Source: Microbispora hainanensis (GTDB lineage: Bacteria > Actinomycetota > Actinomycetes > Streptosporangiales > Streptosporangiaceae). From it: 64,000 nucleotides of DNA. The stretch lies in the NCBI RefSeq assembly GCF_036186745.1, contig NZ_CP108086.1, positions 1,488,001 to 1,552,000 of the forward strand, in the 5' to 3' direction. The notes beneath the pieces were generated by a model that did no database searches, was not told where the DNA came from, and saw only the letters and a program-made list of their open reading frames with translations. Both the position numbers and the translations under genes were made by a program. Below, one piece after another: positions 35,670 through 44,269 of the stretch (its first letter is position 1; each line of letters begins with the position of its first letter).

Positions 35670-37340
35670 ATGAAGCATCTCCTCCCCCTGCCGAGGCGTG
35701 CCGAGACGGGCCCCGGGTCGGCCGAGATCGCGCCCGGCTCCTCCGTCTCGGGCCCGGCCCCGCTCACCGACGCCGTACGGCTCGCGCTCCCCGTGCTCGA
35801 CCTCCGGGTGCTCGACCTCCGGGTGCTCGACCTCCGGCCCGGCGACGCCGCGACGGCGGCCGTGCGGGTGGAGGAGGACCCCCGGCTCGGTCCCGAGGCG
35901 TACGAGCTGACGATCGCGGGCGACGGGGTGCGCATCGCGGCGGGTGATCGGGCGGGTGCCTTCTACGCCGCGCAGACGCTGCGGCAGCTCCTGCCGGCCG
36001 AGGCGTTCCGGTCGGCCGTCGCCCCCGGGACGTCCTGGACGGTCCCCTGCGGGCGGGTGGAGGACGCCCCGCGGTTCTCCTGGCGCGGCGCGCACCTCGA
36101 CGTGGCCCGCAACTTCCTGCCCAAGCGGGAGGTGCTGCGGATGATCGACCTGATGGCGCTGCACAAGCTCAACCGGCTGCATCTCCACCTGGCCGACGAC
36201 CAGGGCTGGCGGGTGGAGAGCAGGGCGTTCCCGCTGCTGCACGAGGTGGGCTCGCACCGTCCACAGACGATCACGAGCCACAAGGGGGAGGCGCCCGCCT
36301 TCGACGGCGTCCCCCACGGCGGTCACTACACCCTCTCCGACCTCGCGGAGATCGCGGCGTACGCCCGGGCGCGGGAGGTGATGGTCGTTCCGGAGATCGA
36401 CGTGCCGGGGCACGCCTCCGCCGTGCTGGCCGCCTATCCCGCGCTGGCGTCCCGGCCGCAGGAGCGCTACGAGGTGCTGGACCGGTGGGGCATCTCGCCC
36501 GCGATCCTGTCCCCGCTTCCGGCGACCGTCGACTTCCTGACCACCGTTTTCGCCGAGATCACCGACGCCCTGGGCGACGTGCCCTACTTCCACATCGGCG
36601 GCGACGAGTGCGTGCTCGACGACTGGGCGGCGTCGGCCGAGATCTCGGCCTACCAGGCGTCGCTGGGCCTGGAGACCACCGGTGACCTCCACGCGTGGTT
36701 CCTGCGGCGGCTCGCCGACGCGCTGGCCGAGCAGGGCAGCCGCGCGGTGGTGTGGGACGAGGCGTTCGTCAGCGGCAGGCTGCGGCCCGACACGGTCGTG
36801 ATGCCCTGGCGCGGCGAGCACGTCGCCCGCCGGGCCGCGGCGGCCGGTCACGACGTGGTGGCGACGCCGGTCTTCCCGATGTACTTCGACTACGCCGAGG
36901 CGGCCTCGCCCGAGGAGCCGGCCGGGCTGGGAGACGCGATCACCGTGGCCGACGTAGTGGCCTTCGCGCCCGCGCCGTCCGAGTGGCCGGAGGAGGAGCG
37001 CGCCCGGGTGATCGGCGCGCAGTTCCAGCTCTGGAGCGAGCGCATCCCCGACGGCCGTACGCTCGACTACCGCGCCTGGCCCCGGGGCTGCGCGGCGGCC
37101 GAAGTCGCGTGGACCGGCGGCCCTGCCGCGCCCGAGGACTTCTTCCCCCGCCTGGAGGCCCATCTGGCCCGGCTCGACGCGTTCGGCGTGGAGTATCGCC
37201 CGCTGTCCGGCCCCCGGCCCTGGCAGCGGGGCGGCACCGGATGGCGACGTCACCGCCCCGGCGCCGTCGACGTCCAGGACGTGATGCGCCACCTGCACGA
37301 GCTCAGCCTGTCCGCCGACTCCACCCGGCCCAGTCTCTGA
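35670..37340 (+). CDS. Beta-N-acetylhexosaminidase, glycoside hydrolase family 20
   Basis: 556 residues from the ATG at 35670. An N-terminal GH20b-like domain leads into the catalytic barrel, which starts APRFSWRGAHLDVARNFLPK. The substrate-binding HKLNRLHLHLADDQGWR and the catalytic Asp-Glu pair in FHIGGDECV (near residue 310) are both intact. VVPEIDVPGHASAVLAAYP is also typical. It removes terminal GlcNAc or GalNAc from chitin fragments, glycans or muropeptides. No signal peptide is visible, so it may act inside the cell on imported sugars. The N-terminal domain contains a triple 15-bp repeat encoding VLDLR. It follows the wall amidase gene. Confidence 0.92.
   Translation: MKHLLPLPRRAETGPGSAEIAPGSSVSGPAPLTDAVRLALPVLDLRVLDLRVLDLRPGDAATAAVRVEEDPRLGPEAYELTIAGDGVRIAAGDRAGAFYAAQTLRQLLPAEAFRSAVAPGTSWTVPCGRVEDAPRFSWRGAHLDVARNFLPKREVLRMIDLMALHKLNRLHLHLADDQGWRVESRAFPLLHEVGSHRPQTITSHKGEAPAFDGVPHGGHYTLSDLAEIAAYARAREVMVVPEIDVPGHASAVLAAYPALASRPQERYEVLDRWGISPAILSPLPATVDFLTTVFAEITDALGDVPYFHIGGDECVLDDWAASAEISAYQASLGLETTGDLHAWFLRRLADALAEQGSRAVVWDEAFVSGRLRPDTVVMPWRGEHVARRAAAAGHDVVATPVFPMYFDYAEAASPEEPAGLGDAITVADVVAFAPAPSEWPEEERARVIGAQFQLWSERIPDGRTLDYRAWPRGCAAAEVAWTGGPAAPEDFFPRLEAHLARLDAFGVEYRPLSGPRPWQRGGTGWRRHRPGAVDVQDVMRHLHELSLSADSTRPSL
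35793..35837. repeat. Three perfect in-frame 15-bp repeats in the hexosaminidase
   Basis: gtgctcgacctccgg is repeated at 35793, 35808 and 35823 and encodes VLDLR three times near residue 45. Confidence 0.9.
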
Positions 37341-37433
37341 GACCCCCGCCCGGGGTTCACGGTCCCGGCCGTGGTCTCTGAGGGTCCCGGCCTGGTCTCT
37401 ACACGTCCTGGCCCGGTCCACTGAGCCCCCGGC
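37328..37433. repeat. Echoes of the hexosaminidase gene end
   Basis: The gene end ggcccagtctctgagacccc (37328-37347) recurs in altered form at 37367-37390 (with ggtctctga), 37389-37413 (ggtctctac) and 37410-37433 (ggtccactga). Two of the three later copies keep a TGA. Confidence 0.65.
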
Positions 37434-37440
37434 TCGGGCT

Positions 37441-38523
37441 CTAGGGCCGTGCCGGGCCGGCGATGCGGCGTACGCGGGAGCGGTCGCCCAGCATGTCGGT
37501 GCTGTCGATGTACTGGTCCACGGCACCCGTGAGAGGCAGCCGCCGCACCTCGGGATCGGCGATGGTCCCCAGCAGCGCCTCGGTGAAGCGCTCGGCGTGC
37601 AGCACCCGGTAGGGGCGGCCGTGGTAGCGCCGCGTGCGCGGATCGACGGGCGTGGTGAGGCCGAGGTCGTTGTGCAGGGCCGCGAGAGCCTCGTAGGCGC
37701 CGGCCAGGTGGCGCTCACGCTCCCGCCAGCCGGTGGCCGACACGGCCGCCATGAGCACGGGTGCCAGATCCGGGCCGCACGGCAGGGCGGCGAAGGCGCT
37801 GCCCAGCCACTTGCCGTACGGCGGGTAGCGGCGGTGCATGAGCAGGGCGAGCCGGATGAGGTCGCGCACCAGACGGGCGCAGGTGACGGCCGAGCCCAGT
37901 TCGTCACCGGCCTCACCGGCGCGGCCCACGAACGCCTCCTCCTGGCAGATCCGCCGCCACTGGCAGGCAAGGACGTAGCGCCAGACGTCGCCGGGATACC
38001 AGGCGAGGCGCCGCCGGACCGGTTGGAGCAGCCCCAGGCCGTCGTGGAAGACCTCCCCCGCCGTGATCTCCGCGAGCGTCTGGGTGGGCGTCGCCAGCCA
38101 GTCGGACAGGCCGACGCCCGCGATCGGGTCGAACCCGAGATGCCCGGTGAGCCATGCCGCGAGGTCGGCCACCACCACTCCGTGCCGGATCGGGCCGTCC
38201 GTCGTCTCCATGTGCCGGGTCCGGCCGACCGAGCGGAAGTGTGTGGGATAGCCGAGGAACCGCGGCGGCAGGCTCCCGGCGAGCATGGCGTGTACGGCCT
38301 CACCGTGGGCGGCGGCGTCCTCGGGGCTCAGGAAGAGCTGCAGCCGTGGGCCCCAGTCGTGGTCGGTGGATCGCACGGTGTCGTATCCGAGCACTTCCGA
38401 GCCCGGACCGAGGAGTGCCGCCGAGTGCGTGAGGCCGCCGAAGTGCCGCGCCAGCAGCGGTGCCACCGCCTCCAGGTAAAACCGCCGCGACAGCTCCAGC
38501 CCGCGCACGTTCCCGTCTCGCAT
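37441..38523 (-). CDS. DUF4037 domain protein (nucleotidyltransferase-like)
   Basis: 360 residues from the ATG at 38523, nine bases after GGAGG. The N-terminal part carries HSAALLGPGSEVLGYDTVRS followed by TDHDWGPRLQLFLSPED; the G-S-E and DHDW pattern is that of polymerase-beta-like nucleotidyltransferase folds seen in DUF4037. The C-terminal two thirds is helical, with WYPGDVWRYVLACQWRRICQ and the end-part VDQYIDSTDMLGDRSRVRRI. Proteins of this kind are found alone in actinobacteria, and their substrate is unknown. It converges on the hexosaminidase. Confidence 0.8.
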   Translation of the reverse strand: MRDGNVRGLELSRRFYLEAVAPLLARHFGGLTHSAALLGPGSEVLGYDTVRSTDHDWGPRLQLFLSPEDAAAHGEAVHAMLAGSLPPRFLGYPTHFRSVGRTRHMETTDGPIRHGVVVADLAAWLTGHLGFDPIAGVGLSDWLATPTQTLAEITAGEVFHDGLGLLQPVRRRLAWYPGDVWRYVLACQWRRICQEEAFVGRAGEAGDELGSAVTCARLVRDLIRLALLMHRRYPPYGKWLGSAFAALPCGPDLAPVLMAAVSATGWRERERHLAGAYEALAALHNDLGLTTPVDPRTRRYHGRPYRVLHAERFTEALLGTIADPEVRRLPLTGAVDQYIDSTDMLGDRSRVRRIAGPARP

Positions 38524-38767
38524 GACCGGCATCCTCCACAGGCACCGTCGGGCGGAGCAACCGGCTTTCCCACGTCACCGGGCGTCCGCGCGGGACGCAG
38601 GAGCCGGTGAAGACGGGGCTGGCAACGGCACGATCAGGCGTGTGGGGGCGCGGCGGGCACGGCGCGGAGGCGGGGCATGCGGGGCCGCGGCGGGCGCGTT
38701 GTGGTCGGGCGCGCGGGGATGCGGAGGGCGGAGGGACAGGCGCTCGGGGGACGCGGAGGGCGGGGGG

Positions 38768-39238
38768 TCATGCTCCGTCGAGGACTTCGGCGACGATGGC
38801 GGCCGCGATCTTCTCCGGGTCGAGGCCCTGATAGGTGTCGATCACCTCGCGGATCCTCGCGGTGAGGCGCTGGTCCGCCTGTTCCGCGTCGCCGATGTGG
38901 CGCCCGGCCACCGCGACGGCGGCGGCGAGCTCGTAGGCCTCGGCCGGCCCGATGCCCTGCGGATCGACCTCGACGAGGACGCGGGCGCCGTTCTTCGGCG
39001 AGACGCGGACCTTCCACCGCCCGGACGGGCCGGCGACCGACAGCGTGTCCTTGCGCAGGGCCGGCGGGAAAAGGACGACGGCCACCCGGCCCGCCGCGGC
39101 GAGGATCCGCTCGGCGAGCCTGCGTACGTCCTTCTTACCGACGACGATCCTTCCGGAGCGGTTGATGATGCTCACGGAATCACCGCTGTCGGCCACGGCG
39201 ATCCGCTCGCCGTCGGCCTGGTCGTAGATGGCGCTCAT
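38768..39238 (-). CDS. Hypothetical protein, unknown function
   Basis: 156 residues starting MSAIYDQADGERIAVADSGD. The sequence looks like a compact soluble protein with a beta-rich head (VSIINRSGRIVVGKKDVRRL), a middle PSGRWKVRVSPKNGARVLVE and a helical end (LTARIREVIDTYQGLDPEKI). No domain is recognised. The opposite-strand frames are clear shadows. It is followed downstream by G-rich DNA in which gacgcggagggcgggg-like text recurs, but no terminator is obvious. It is divergent from nothing close; CopZ lies 155 bp upstream on the same strand. Confidence 0.65.
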   Translation of the reverse strand: MSAIYDQADGERIAVADSGDSVSIINRSGRIVVGKKDVRRLAERILAAAGRVAVVLFPPALRKDTLSVAGPSGRWKVRVSPKNGARVLVEVDPQGIGPAEAYELAAAVAVAGRHIGDAEQADQRLTARIREVIDTYQGLDPEKIAAAIVAEVLDGA

Positions 39239-39393
39239 GAGGGGTCGCTCGCTTAGCTTTGTCGGGGCGGGCTGCGAGACTCCGCTCATGCATGATCTCG
39301 TACTTTCGGAGCGCATGATCGTGATTCGCCCTACCCCGGGCGACGACCTCGGCGAACGCACCGCGTGAGCGACCGTCCGAGCGCGGGCGTGGC

Positions 39394-39591
39394 TCAGACG
39401 AGGGTGTAGCCGGCTTCCTCGACGGCCTTGCGCACCGCGTCGTCGGCGACGTCGCCGGAAACGTCGAGCCGGCCGCTGTCGAGGTCGACCTCGACGCCGG
39501 TGACGCCGGGGATCTCGCCGACCTCCTCCTTGACCGAGCTCACGCAGTGGCCGCAGGTCATGCCCTGCACGGTGTAGGTCTTGACGCTCAT
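39394..39591 (-). CDS. copZ: Copper chaperone / heavy-metal-associated domain protein
   Basis: 65 residues forming a single HMA domain. The metal-binding motif GMTCGHCVSSV has its two cysteines at residues 13 and 16. It has the usual beta-alpha-beta-beta-alpha-beta pattern with VTGVEVDLDSGRLDV and VEEAGYTLV at the end. Such proteins carry Cu(I) in the cytoplasm to P-type ATPases or CsoR-type sensors. No copper ATPase or CsoR gene is adjacent here, so the partner must lie elsewhere. Confidence 0.9.
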   Translation of the reverse strand: MSVKTYTVQGMTCGHCVSSVKEEVGEIPGVTGVEVDLDSGRLDVSGDVADDAVRKAVEEAGYTLV

Positions 39592-39621
39592 GGCGCTCTC
39601 CGTTTCCAGGGGAATGGGGAC

Positions 39622-40674
39622 TTATGCGGTGCGGCCGACGATCTCGCGGACCGAGCCGTAGCCGTGCCGCCGCAGCCGGCGGGCGAGCTGACGGTTGATC
39701 CGCGACGGCCACAGGGGACCTTCGTAGATGAGGCCGGTGTATCCCTGCACGAGGGTGGCACCGGCCAGCAGCCGCTCCCAGACGTCGTCGACGTCCTCCA
39801 CGCCGCCGACCGAGACGAGCGTGAGCCGGTCTCCGGCCTTCTGGCGCAGGCGGCGCAGCACTTCCAGTGAGCGGGCCTTGAGCGGCCGTCCGGACAGGCC
39901 GCCGGTCTCGATGCTCGCGACGCCCTCGCGGCTGATCGTGGTGTTGGTCGCGATGACGCCCGCCAGCTCCAGCTCGGTGGCGAGCTCGGCCACGGCGTCC
40001 ACGTCCTCGTCCGCCAGGTCGGGCGCGATCTTCACGAGCAGCGGGGTGCGCCCGGCCGCCTCCTTCACCGCCGACAGCAGCGGGCGCAGGCGGTCGACGG
40101 CCTGCAGGTCGCGCAGGCCCGGGGTGTTGGGCGAGCTGACGTTGACCACGAGATAGTCGGCGAGCGGCGCGAGCCTGCGGGCGCTGTCCACGTAGTCGCG
40201 CACGGCCTCGGACTCGGGCACGACCTTGGTCTTGCCGATGTTGACGCCGACCACGGCCGGGATGTGGCGCACGCGGCGCAGCCGCTTGGCGGCGGCCGCC
40301 GCCCCGGCGTTGTTGAATCCCATCCGGTTGATGATCGCCCGGCTCTCGATCAGGCGGAACAGCCGCGGCCGGGGGTTGCCCGGCTGGGCGTGCGCGGTGA
40401 TCGTGCCCACCTCGACGTACCCGAATCCGAGCGCCGACAGCGGCTCGACGCACCCGGCGTCCTTGTCGAACCCGGCGGCGAGCCCGAACGGCGAGGCGAA
40501 GTGGACGCCGAACGCCTGGACGCGCAGCGACTCCGCCTTCGGCGCGAGCAAACGGTGCAGCAGCCGCACGAGGGGCGGGAACATCCCGAGCAGGCGGAGC
40601 AGCCTGATCGTGAGGTGGTGGACGGCCTCCGCGTCGAGGCGGCTCAGGACCTGCGTGAACACGAGTCGATACAT
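39622..40674 (-). CDS. pyrD: Dihydroorotate dehydrogenase (quinone), class 2
   Basis: 350 residues from the ATG at 40674 (MYRLVFTQVLSRLDAEAVHH); a GTG one codon earlier is also possible. It oxidises dihydroorotate to orotate in pyrimidine synthesis, passing electrons to the membrane quinone. The N-terminal helical hairpin LRLLGMFPPLVRLLHRLL is the membrane-dipping element of class 2. The catalytic serine lies in LVVNVSSPNTPGLRDLQ, and FMN-binding motifs are NRMGFNNAGAAA and ISVGGVEDVDD-like SVGGVEDVDDVWERL. It ends 30 bp upstream of the copZ start, so the two may share a transcript. Confidence 0.92.
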   Translation of the reverse strand: MYRLVFTQVLSRLDAEAVHHLTIRLLRLLGMFPPLVRLLHRLLAPKAESLRVQAFGVHFASPFGLAAGFDKDAGCVEPLSALGFGYVEVGTITAHAQPGNPRPRLFRLIESRAIINRMGFNNAGAAAAAKRLRRVRHIPAVVGVNIGKTKVVPESEAVRDYVDSARRLAPLADYLVVNVSSPNTPGLRDLQAVDRLRPLLSAVKEAAGRTPLLVKIAPDLADEDVDAVAELATELELAGVIATNTTISREGVASIETGGLSGRPLKARSLEVLRRLRQKAGDRLTLVSVGGVEDVDDVWERLLAGATLVQGYTGLIYEGPLWPSRINRQLARRLRRHGYGSVREIVGRTA

Positions 40675-40739
40675 CACGGAAAGACTATCGCCCGGTCGCC
40701 TCGCACTTCGGCCCGCAGGGTCCGGTGCCGTACGCCATG

Positions 40740-41105
40740 TCAGTCGGGCCGGGGACGGGCCTCGGCCGTGGGCTGGGGCAGCGGCACGTGCGACGCCGTA
40801 CGGAGGGTCAGCGCGGAGTCGAAGCCCAGCAGCCGCAGCAGCCGCGACACCGGCGGGGCCGGGCGGACGAAGGTCACCCGGCCGCCCCGCTCCCGCACGT
40901 GCGCGTCGGCCCACAGGAGGCTCCGCGCGCCCGCGCAGTCGAGGAAGCCGACCCCGGCCAGGTCGATCTCGACGTGCCCGGGCCCGTAGGTCGCCAGCGC
41001 CTGCCGGAGGCGGGCACGCAGCTCCGGCACCCCGGACAGGTCGAGGTCGCCGTGCACGGCGACGCGGACGCCGGCCTCAGACGGCGTGGTCTGGATTCGC
41101 AACAT
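40740..41105 (-). CDS. STAS-domain anti-sigma factor antagonist
   Basis: 121 residues. A STAS fold covers residues 1-95: VRVAVHGDLDLSGVPELRAR and LAGVGFLDCAGARSLLWADA. The usual phosphorylated serine next to D-S-x-G is here D-C-A-G, with cysteine in place of serine, so control by phosphorylation may differ or be lost. Members of this family bind RsbW-like kinases and free sigma factors. The start overlaps the 3' end of the GAF-ANTAR gene by 29 bases, so they are one operon. The ~25-residue proline-rich tail is not part of the domain. Confidence 0.85.
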   Translation of the reverse strand: MLRIQTTPSEAGVRVAVHGDLDLSGVPELRARLRQALATYGPGHVEIDLAGVGFLDCAGARSLLWADAHVRERGGRVTFVRPAPPVSRLLRLLGFDSALTLRTASHVPLPQPTAEARPRPD

Positions 41106-41805
41106 TCCTCTGGCCCTGCTCGCCCAGCAGCTCCGCCGCGAGCTCGGACACCTTCCGTCTGCTGTCCCTGGCCTGCTTGCGCAGTCCGGTGAACGCCTGC
41201 GAGGCCGTCAGGTCGTGTTTGCCCATGAGATAGCCGATGGCCCGCTCGATCACGACGCGGTAGTCCAGGGCGTACTGGAGCTGGCCGGCCAGCGCCGCCT
41301 TCTCGTCCGCCTCCATCGACGCCACGAGGACCTGCTCGATCACGTGCGCGTACGCGTGGAGGGACTGGGTGTCGCTCTCCTGCCACTCGTGCGGCGCGTC
41401 CTGGTAGACGTTGAGGGTGCCCACGGGCACGCCGCCGAGCCGGATCGGCACTCCCGCCACCCCGCGCACCTCGGGGTGCAGCAGGTCACGCAGGGCGGGC
41501 CAGCGCCGGTCCGACCGCACGTCGGCCGTCGTCACCGCGGTGTCGCCCGCGTACGCCGCCACGCACGGGCCCTGGCCCGTCACCGCCTGGGCGCGCTCCA
41601 GGCTGCGGCCGCGCTCGTCGGTGGCGAAGAGGTAGCGAAGCGTGCGGTCCTCCTCGGCGAACATCAGGCCCGCGCCGGAGTATCCGAAGAGCCGGTCGAC
41701 CACTTGGACGATGCGCTCAAGGTGGTGCACGATCCCGGTCGCCGCCCTGTCCTTCTGCAGACGTCGCAGGCTGGTGAGAAGAGCCTCAGGATCGATATGA
41801 GTCAT
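41077..41805 (-). CDS. GAF and ANTAR domain protein (RNA-binding antiterminator)
   Basis: 242 residues from the ATG at 41805. The GAF domain (about residues 15-165) includes VVDRLFGYSGAGLMFAEEDR and VAGVPIRLGGVPVGTLNVYQ. The C-terminal ANTAR domain has QLQYALDYRVVIERAIGYLM, then GKHDLTASQAFTGLRKQARD and VSELAAELL. ANTAR domains bind paired RNA hairpins and prevent transcription termination; the GAF domain should sense a small ligand or redox state. It is co-transcribed with the STAS gene, which it overlaps. Longer upstream readings of the frame have no ribosome site. Confidence 0.88.
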   Translation of the reverse strand: MTHIDPEALLTSLRRLQKDRAATGIVHHLERIVQVVDRLFGYSGAGLMFAEEDRTLRYLFATDERGRSLERAQAVTGQGPCVAAYAGDTAVTTADVRSDRRWPALRDLLHPEVRGVAGVPIRLGGVPVGTLNVYQDAPHEWQESDTQSLHAYAHVIEQVLVASMEADEKAALAGQLQYALDYRVVIERAIGYLMGKHDLTASQAFTGLRKQARDSRRKVSELAAELLGEQGQRNVANPDHAV

Positions 41806-42381
41806 TCCGTGTCCTCTCGTGAACCTCACCTCGCACGGCCGTGGCCTGGGGGAAGAGGCGCCGATTCGGCCATCACGACTGCCCGGAGAGGGCTCGGTCA
41901 GTCCTGATCTCCGCCAGATCTGATGTGATCCCCCATGCGGGATCTTCGATGGGCCTGGCGGAGTGCCGGTGAGGACGTTCTCTAGAACGGACGACGCGTC
42001 CGATGCCATCGCGAGCCCACTTTCGTACGGAGAAGCGGCCGCGGACACAGGGCGGAGTGTTCCTCAGCCTAGTGGGCTCCGAGCGGTGGTAGCCAGGTGA
42101 TCCCGGAGGTCGCCGGAAGGACCGGCAACCGCCGGGACTGCGAGAGGCATGAGAAATCCGCCCTCCCGCAGGGGAAGGCGGATCGGAGAACGCCGGGAAG
42201 ACGGCGTGGTGGCGGACCAGTGGGACCTACGCGGGCCGGGCCCTGTCTTGGTTCCGGCGTCCTGCTCCGGCGTCTCGTCCGGGCGGCGTACGAGGCCGGG
42301 ATCGCTGCCGTCGCCGGACGAGCGTGAGCGGATGTCGGCCCTGCTCGCCCGGCTGCCGCACAGCATGGCCATGCCAGGGGA
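41806..42381. other. Gene-free stretch, about 575 bp
   Basis: No gene is recognised. A short plus-strand frame ending at 42385 finishes with SPDERERMSALLARLPHS, which resembles a MarR-type C terminus, so a remnant may lie near 42290-42385. The part from 41860 to 42060 is more AT-rich and should hold the promoter of the GAF-ANTAR operon. Confidence 0.45.
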
Positions 42382-42951
42382 CTAGCCCTTGACCTTCTTG
42401 CCCTCGGGGGTGACGGCGTGCCACTCGCCGCCGAAGTCCTTCACGTCGTTGCCGAGCACGTCGCCGGCCTTCTGGTCCTTCGAGTAGTAGTAGAGCGGGT
42501 GCTTGTTGTAGGTCACCTGCGTGGTGCCGTCCTCGCGGTGGAGGGTCCCGAGCAGGTTCGGGTGCACACCCGTGCCGGCCTGGGGCGCGCCGACGGTGAG
42601 CACGGGCGGCCACGCGGCGGCGCACGCCTGGGTGCAGGCCGAGGTGCCGCCCTTGTCCTTCGTGAACAGGTACACCGTGCGGCCCTCGATGCCGACCAGC
42701 ACGGTGCCGAGCGAGGTGGACGCCGTGTCGATGCGCGCGGGCCCCGTGGGGGACGCCTGGACGGGAGAGGTCGGCGACGCCGGGTAATCGGTGGCGGACG
42801 GCGTCGTCTCCGGCTGGTTCTCGGAGGGCTCGGGCGTCTGCGACTCGTTGAGCTGGTCGTTGGCGACGCGGCTGGCGTCGTCGCCGGCACCGCCGCATCC
42901 GGCGGCCAGCAGGCTGATCGCGACCGCGCCGGCATACAGCAGTTTCCTCAT
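42382..42951 (-). CDS. COG4315-type lipoprotein with YxFxxD repeats
   Basis: 189 residues from the ATG at 42951. The signal peptide MRKLLYAGAVAISLLAAGCG has a lipobox LAAGC with the lipidated cysteine at residue 19. A Ser/Thr/Pro linker of about 50 residues follows. The globular part shows two copies of the family pattern: VYLFTKDKGGTSACTQACAA with the first Y-x-F-x-x-D, and HPLYYYSKDQKAGDVLGNDV with the second; FGGEWHAVTPEGKKV ends it. It should be anchored on the outer membrane face. The family is of unknown function; a role in redox or metal handling has been guessed from the conserved cysteines. Confidence 0.88.
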   Translation of the reverse strand: MRKLLYAGAVAISLLAAGCGGAGDDASRVANDQLNESQTPEPSENQPETTPSATDYPASPTSPVQASPTGPARIDTASTSLGTVLVGIEGRTVYLFTKDKGGTSACTQACAAAWPPVLTVGAPQAGTGVHPNLLGTLHREDGTTQVTYNKHPLYYYSKDQKAGDVLGNDVKDFGGEWHAVTPEGKKVKG

Positions 42952-43335
42952 GTTCGGCCTCCTGGAGAGTGAGCGAGTCGGCTCCAAGGACACACGCGGC
43001 GACGGCGGCCCCGCCGCCCGGACGCGAAGATCCAGGACAGGCCTTTGCCGTTTCGTGGGTTCCCGCTCACGGGGCTCTCACCACCCTCAGGGCGATTCCG
43101 CCACCGATGGGGATGACCATCTGGATCCGGGGGAAATCGCAGTAAGCCGTACGGGCAGGGCGGTGCGCCCCGACACGTGAACCGATCACAGGGGGGTGCC
43201 GAGGCCACCGGCGCGTGCGATGACATGCTGAGGCTGCGACGCCCGCCGGCGCGGCCGTCCGGCCCGGCGGGGGCGGCGTCTCCGGCGAACCGCCCCCCTT
43301 CGCCCGATCTCGTGTGACAGACAAGGAGCGTCCGG
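42952..43335. other. Divergent intergenic region, 384 bp
   Basis: It separates the lipoprotein gene from the F420-type oxidoreductase gene, which point away from each other, so it should hold both promoters. No reading frame with a domain is seen. The oxidoreductase start at 43336 has AAGGAG ten bases upstream. Confidence 0.55.
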
Positions 43336-44265
43336 ATGGCCGAGCGTACGCAACCGCCCACCGTGGAACCGTCGGAGCTGAGGCGCCGCCTCGGCCGTAC
43401 GGGAGTGTGGCTGTTCTCACTGTCGAGAACGGCGACCGCGGACGAGGCCAGAGCGGCCGCGGCGGAGATCGAGCGGCTCGGATATCCGGCGCTCTGGGTG
43501 GGCGAGGCCCCGGACGGGCGGGAGGCGTACACGAACTCGGCGCTTCTGCTGTCGTCCACCGAGCGGCTGCACGTGGCGACGGGCATCGCGAACATCTACG
43601 GCCGGGACGCGGTGGCCGCGGCCAACGGCGCCGCGACCTTGGCCGAGGCATGGGGGTACCGGTTCGTGCTCGGCCTCGGTGTGAGCCACAAGCCGCTGGT
43701 CGCCCCTCGCGGCCACGAATACTCCGCGCCACTGCGGCTCATGCAGGACTACCTCGACGGGATGGACCAGGCGTCGTTCGGCGTGTTGCCGCTGGCGGAG
43801 AGGCCGCCCCGGGTGCTGGCGGCGCTGCGCCGCCGGATGCTCGAACTGGCGGCGCAGCGCGCCCAGGGGGCGCACACGTACTTCGTGCCGCCCGAGCACA
43901 CCGCGAAGGCCCGCGAGATCCTCGGGCCGGACCCGGTCCTCGCCCCGGAGCAGGCAGTGGTGGTCGAGACCGACGCCGGGCGCGCCCGGGAGATCGCCCG
44001 CGAATACGCCGCCTTCTATCTCTCCCTGCCCAACTACATCAACAACCTGCGCGAGCTGGGCTTCTCCGACGACGACTTCGCGGGCGGGGGCAGCGACCGG
44101 CTCATCGACGCGATCGTGGTCTGGGGCGAACCGGAGACGATCGCCGAGCGGGTGCGCGCCCACCACGACGCGGGGGCCGACCACGTGTGCGTACAGCCAC
44201 TGGCCGATTCGGTCGGCACGCAGACAGAGCACCTGCGGCTGCTGGCCCCGGCTCTCCTGGGATGA
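43336..44265 (+). CDS. LLM-class F420-dependent oxidoreductase
   Basis: 309 residues with AAGGAG before the ATG. It is a luciferase-like TIM barrel: RRLGRTGVWLFSLSRTATAD, IERLGYPALWVGEAPDGREA, LHVATGIANIYGRDAVAAAN and YRFVLGLGVSHKP are typical of the F420 (rather than FMN) members, in the TIGR03620-like group by memory. The C-terminal AIVVWGEPETIAERVRAHHD and GADHVCVQPL complete the barrel. It should use reduced F420 to act on an unknown substrate in the cytoplasm. F420 enzymes are abundant in actinomycetes, which supports the taxonomic reading. A low-complexity gene starts 5 bp after its stop. Confidence 0.88.
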   Translation: MAERTQPPTVEPSELRRRLGRTGVWLFSLSRTATADEARAAAAEIERLGYPALWVGEAPDGREAYTNSALLLSSTERLHVATGIANIYGRDAVAAANGAATLAEAWGYRFVLGLGVSHKPLVAPRGHEYSAPLRLMQDYLDGMDQASFGVLPLAERPPRVLAALRRRMLELAAQRAQGAHTYFVPPEHTAKAREILGPDPVLAPEQAVVVETDAGRAREIAREYAAFYLSLPNYINNLRELGFSDDDFAGGGSDRLIDAIVVWGEPETIAERVRAHHDAGADHVCVQPLADSVGTQTEHLRLLAPALLG

Positions 44266-44269
44266 CGGC

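Noticed and set aside
39622-40914. Longer start for pyrD at 40914.
   Set aside because: The added 80 residues are Ala/Arg/Pro-rich and antisense or upstream noise; homology begins at MYRLVFTQ.
42149-42385. Small plus-strand frame ending SPDERERMSALLARLPHS.
   Set aside because: The end resembles a MarR tail, but no helix-turn-helix or start is seen; too little for a gene call.
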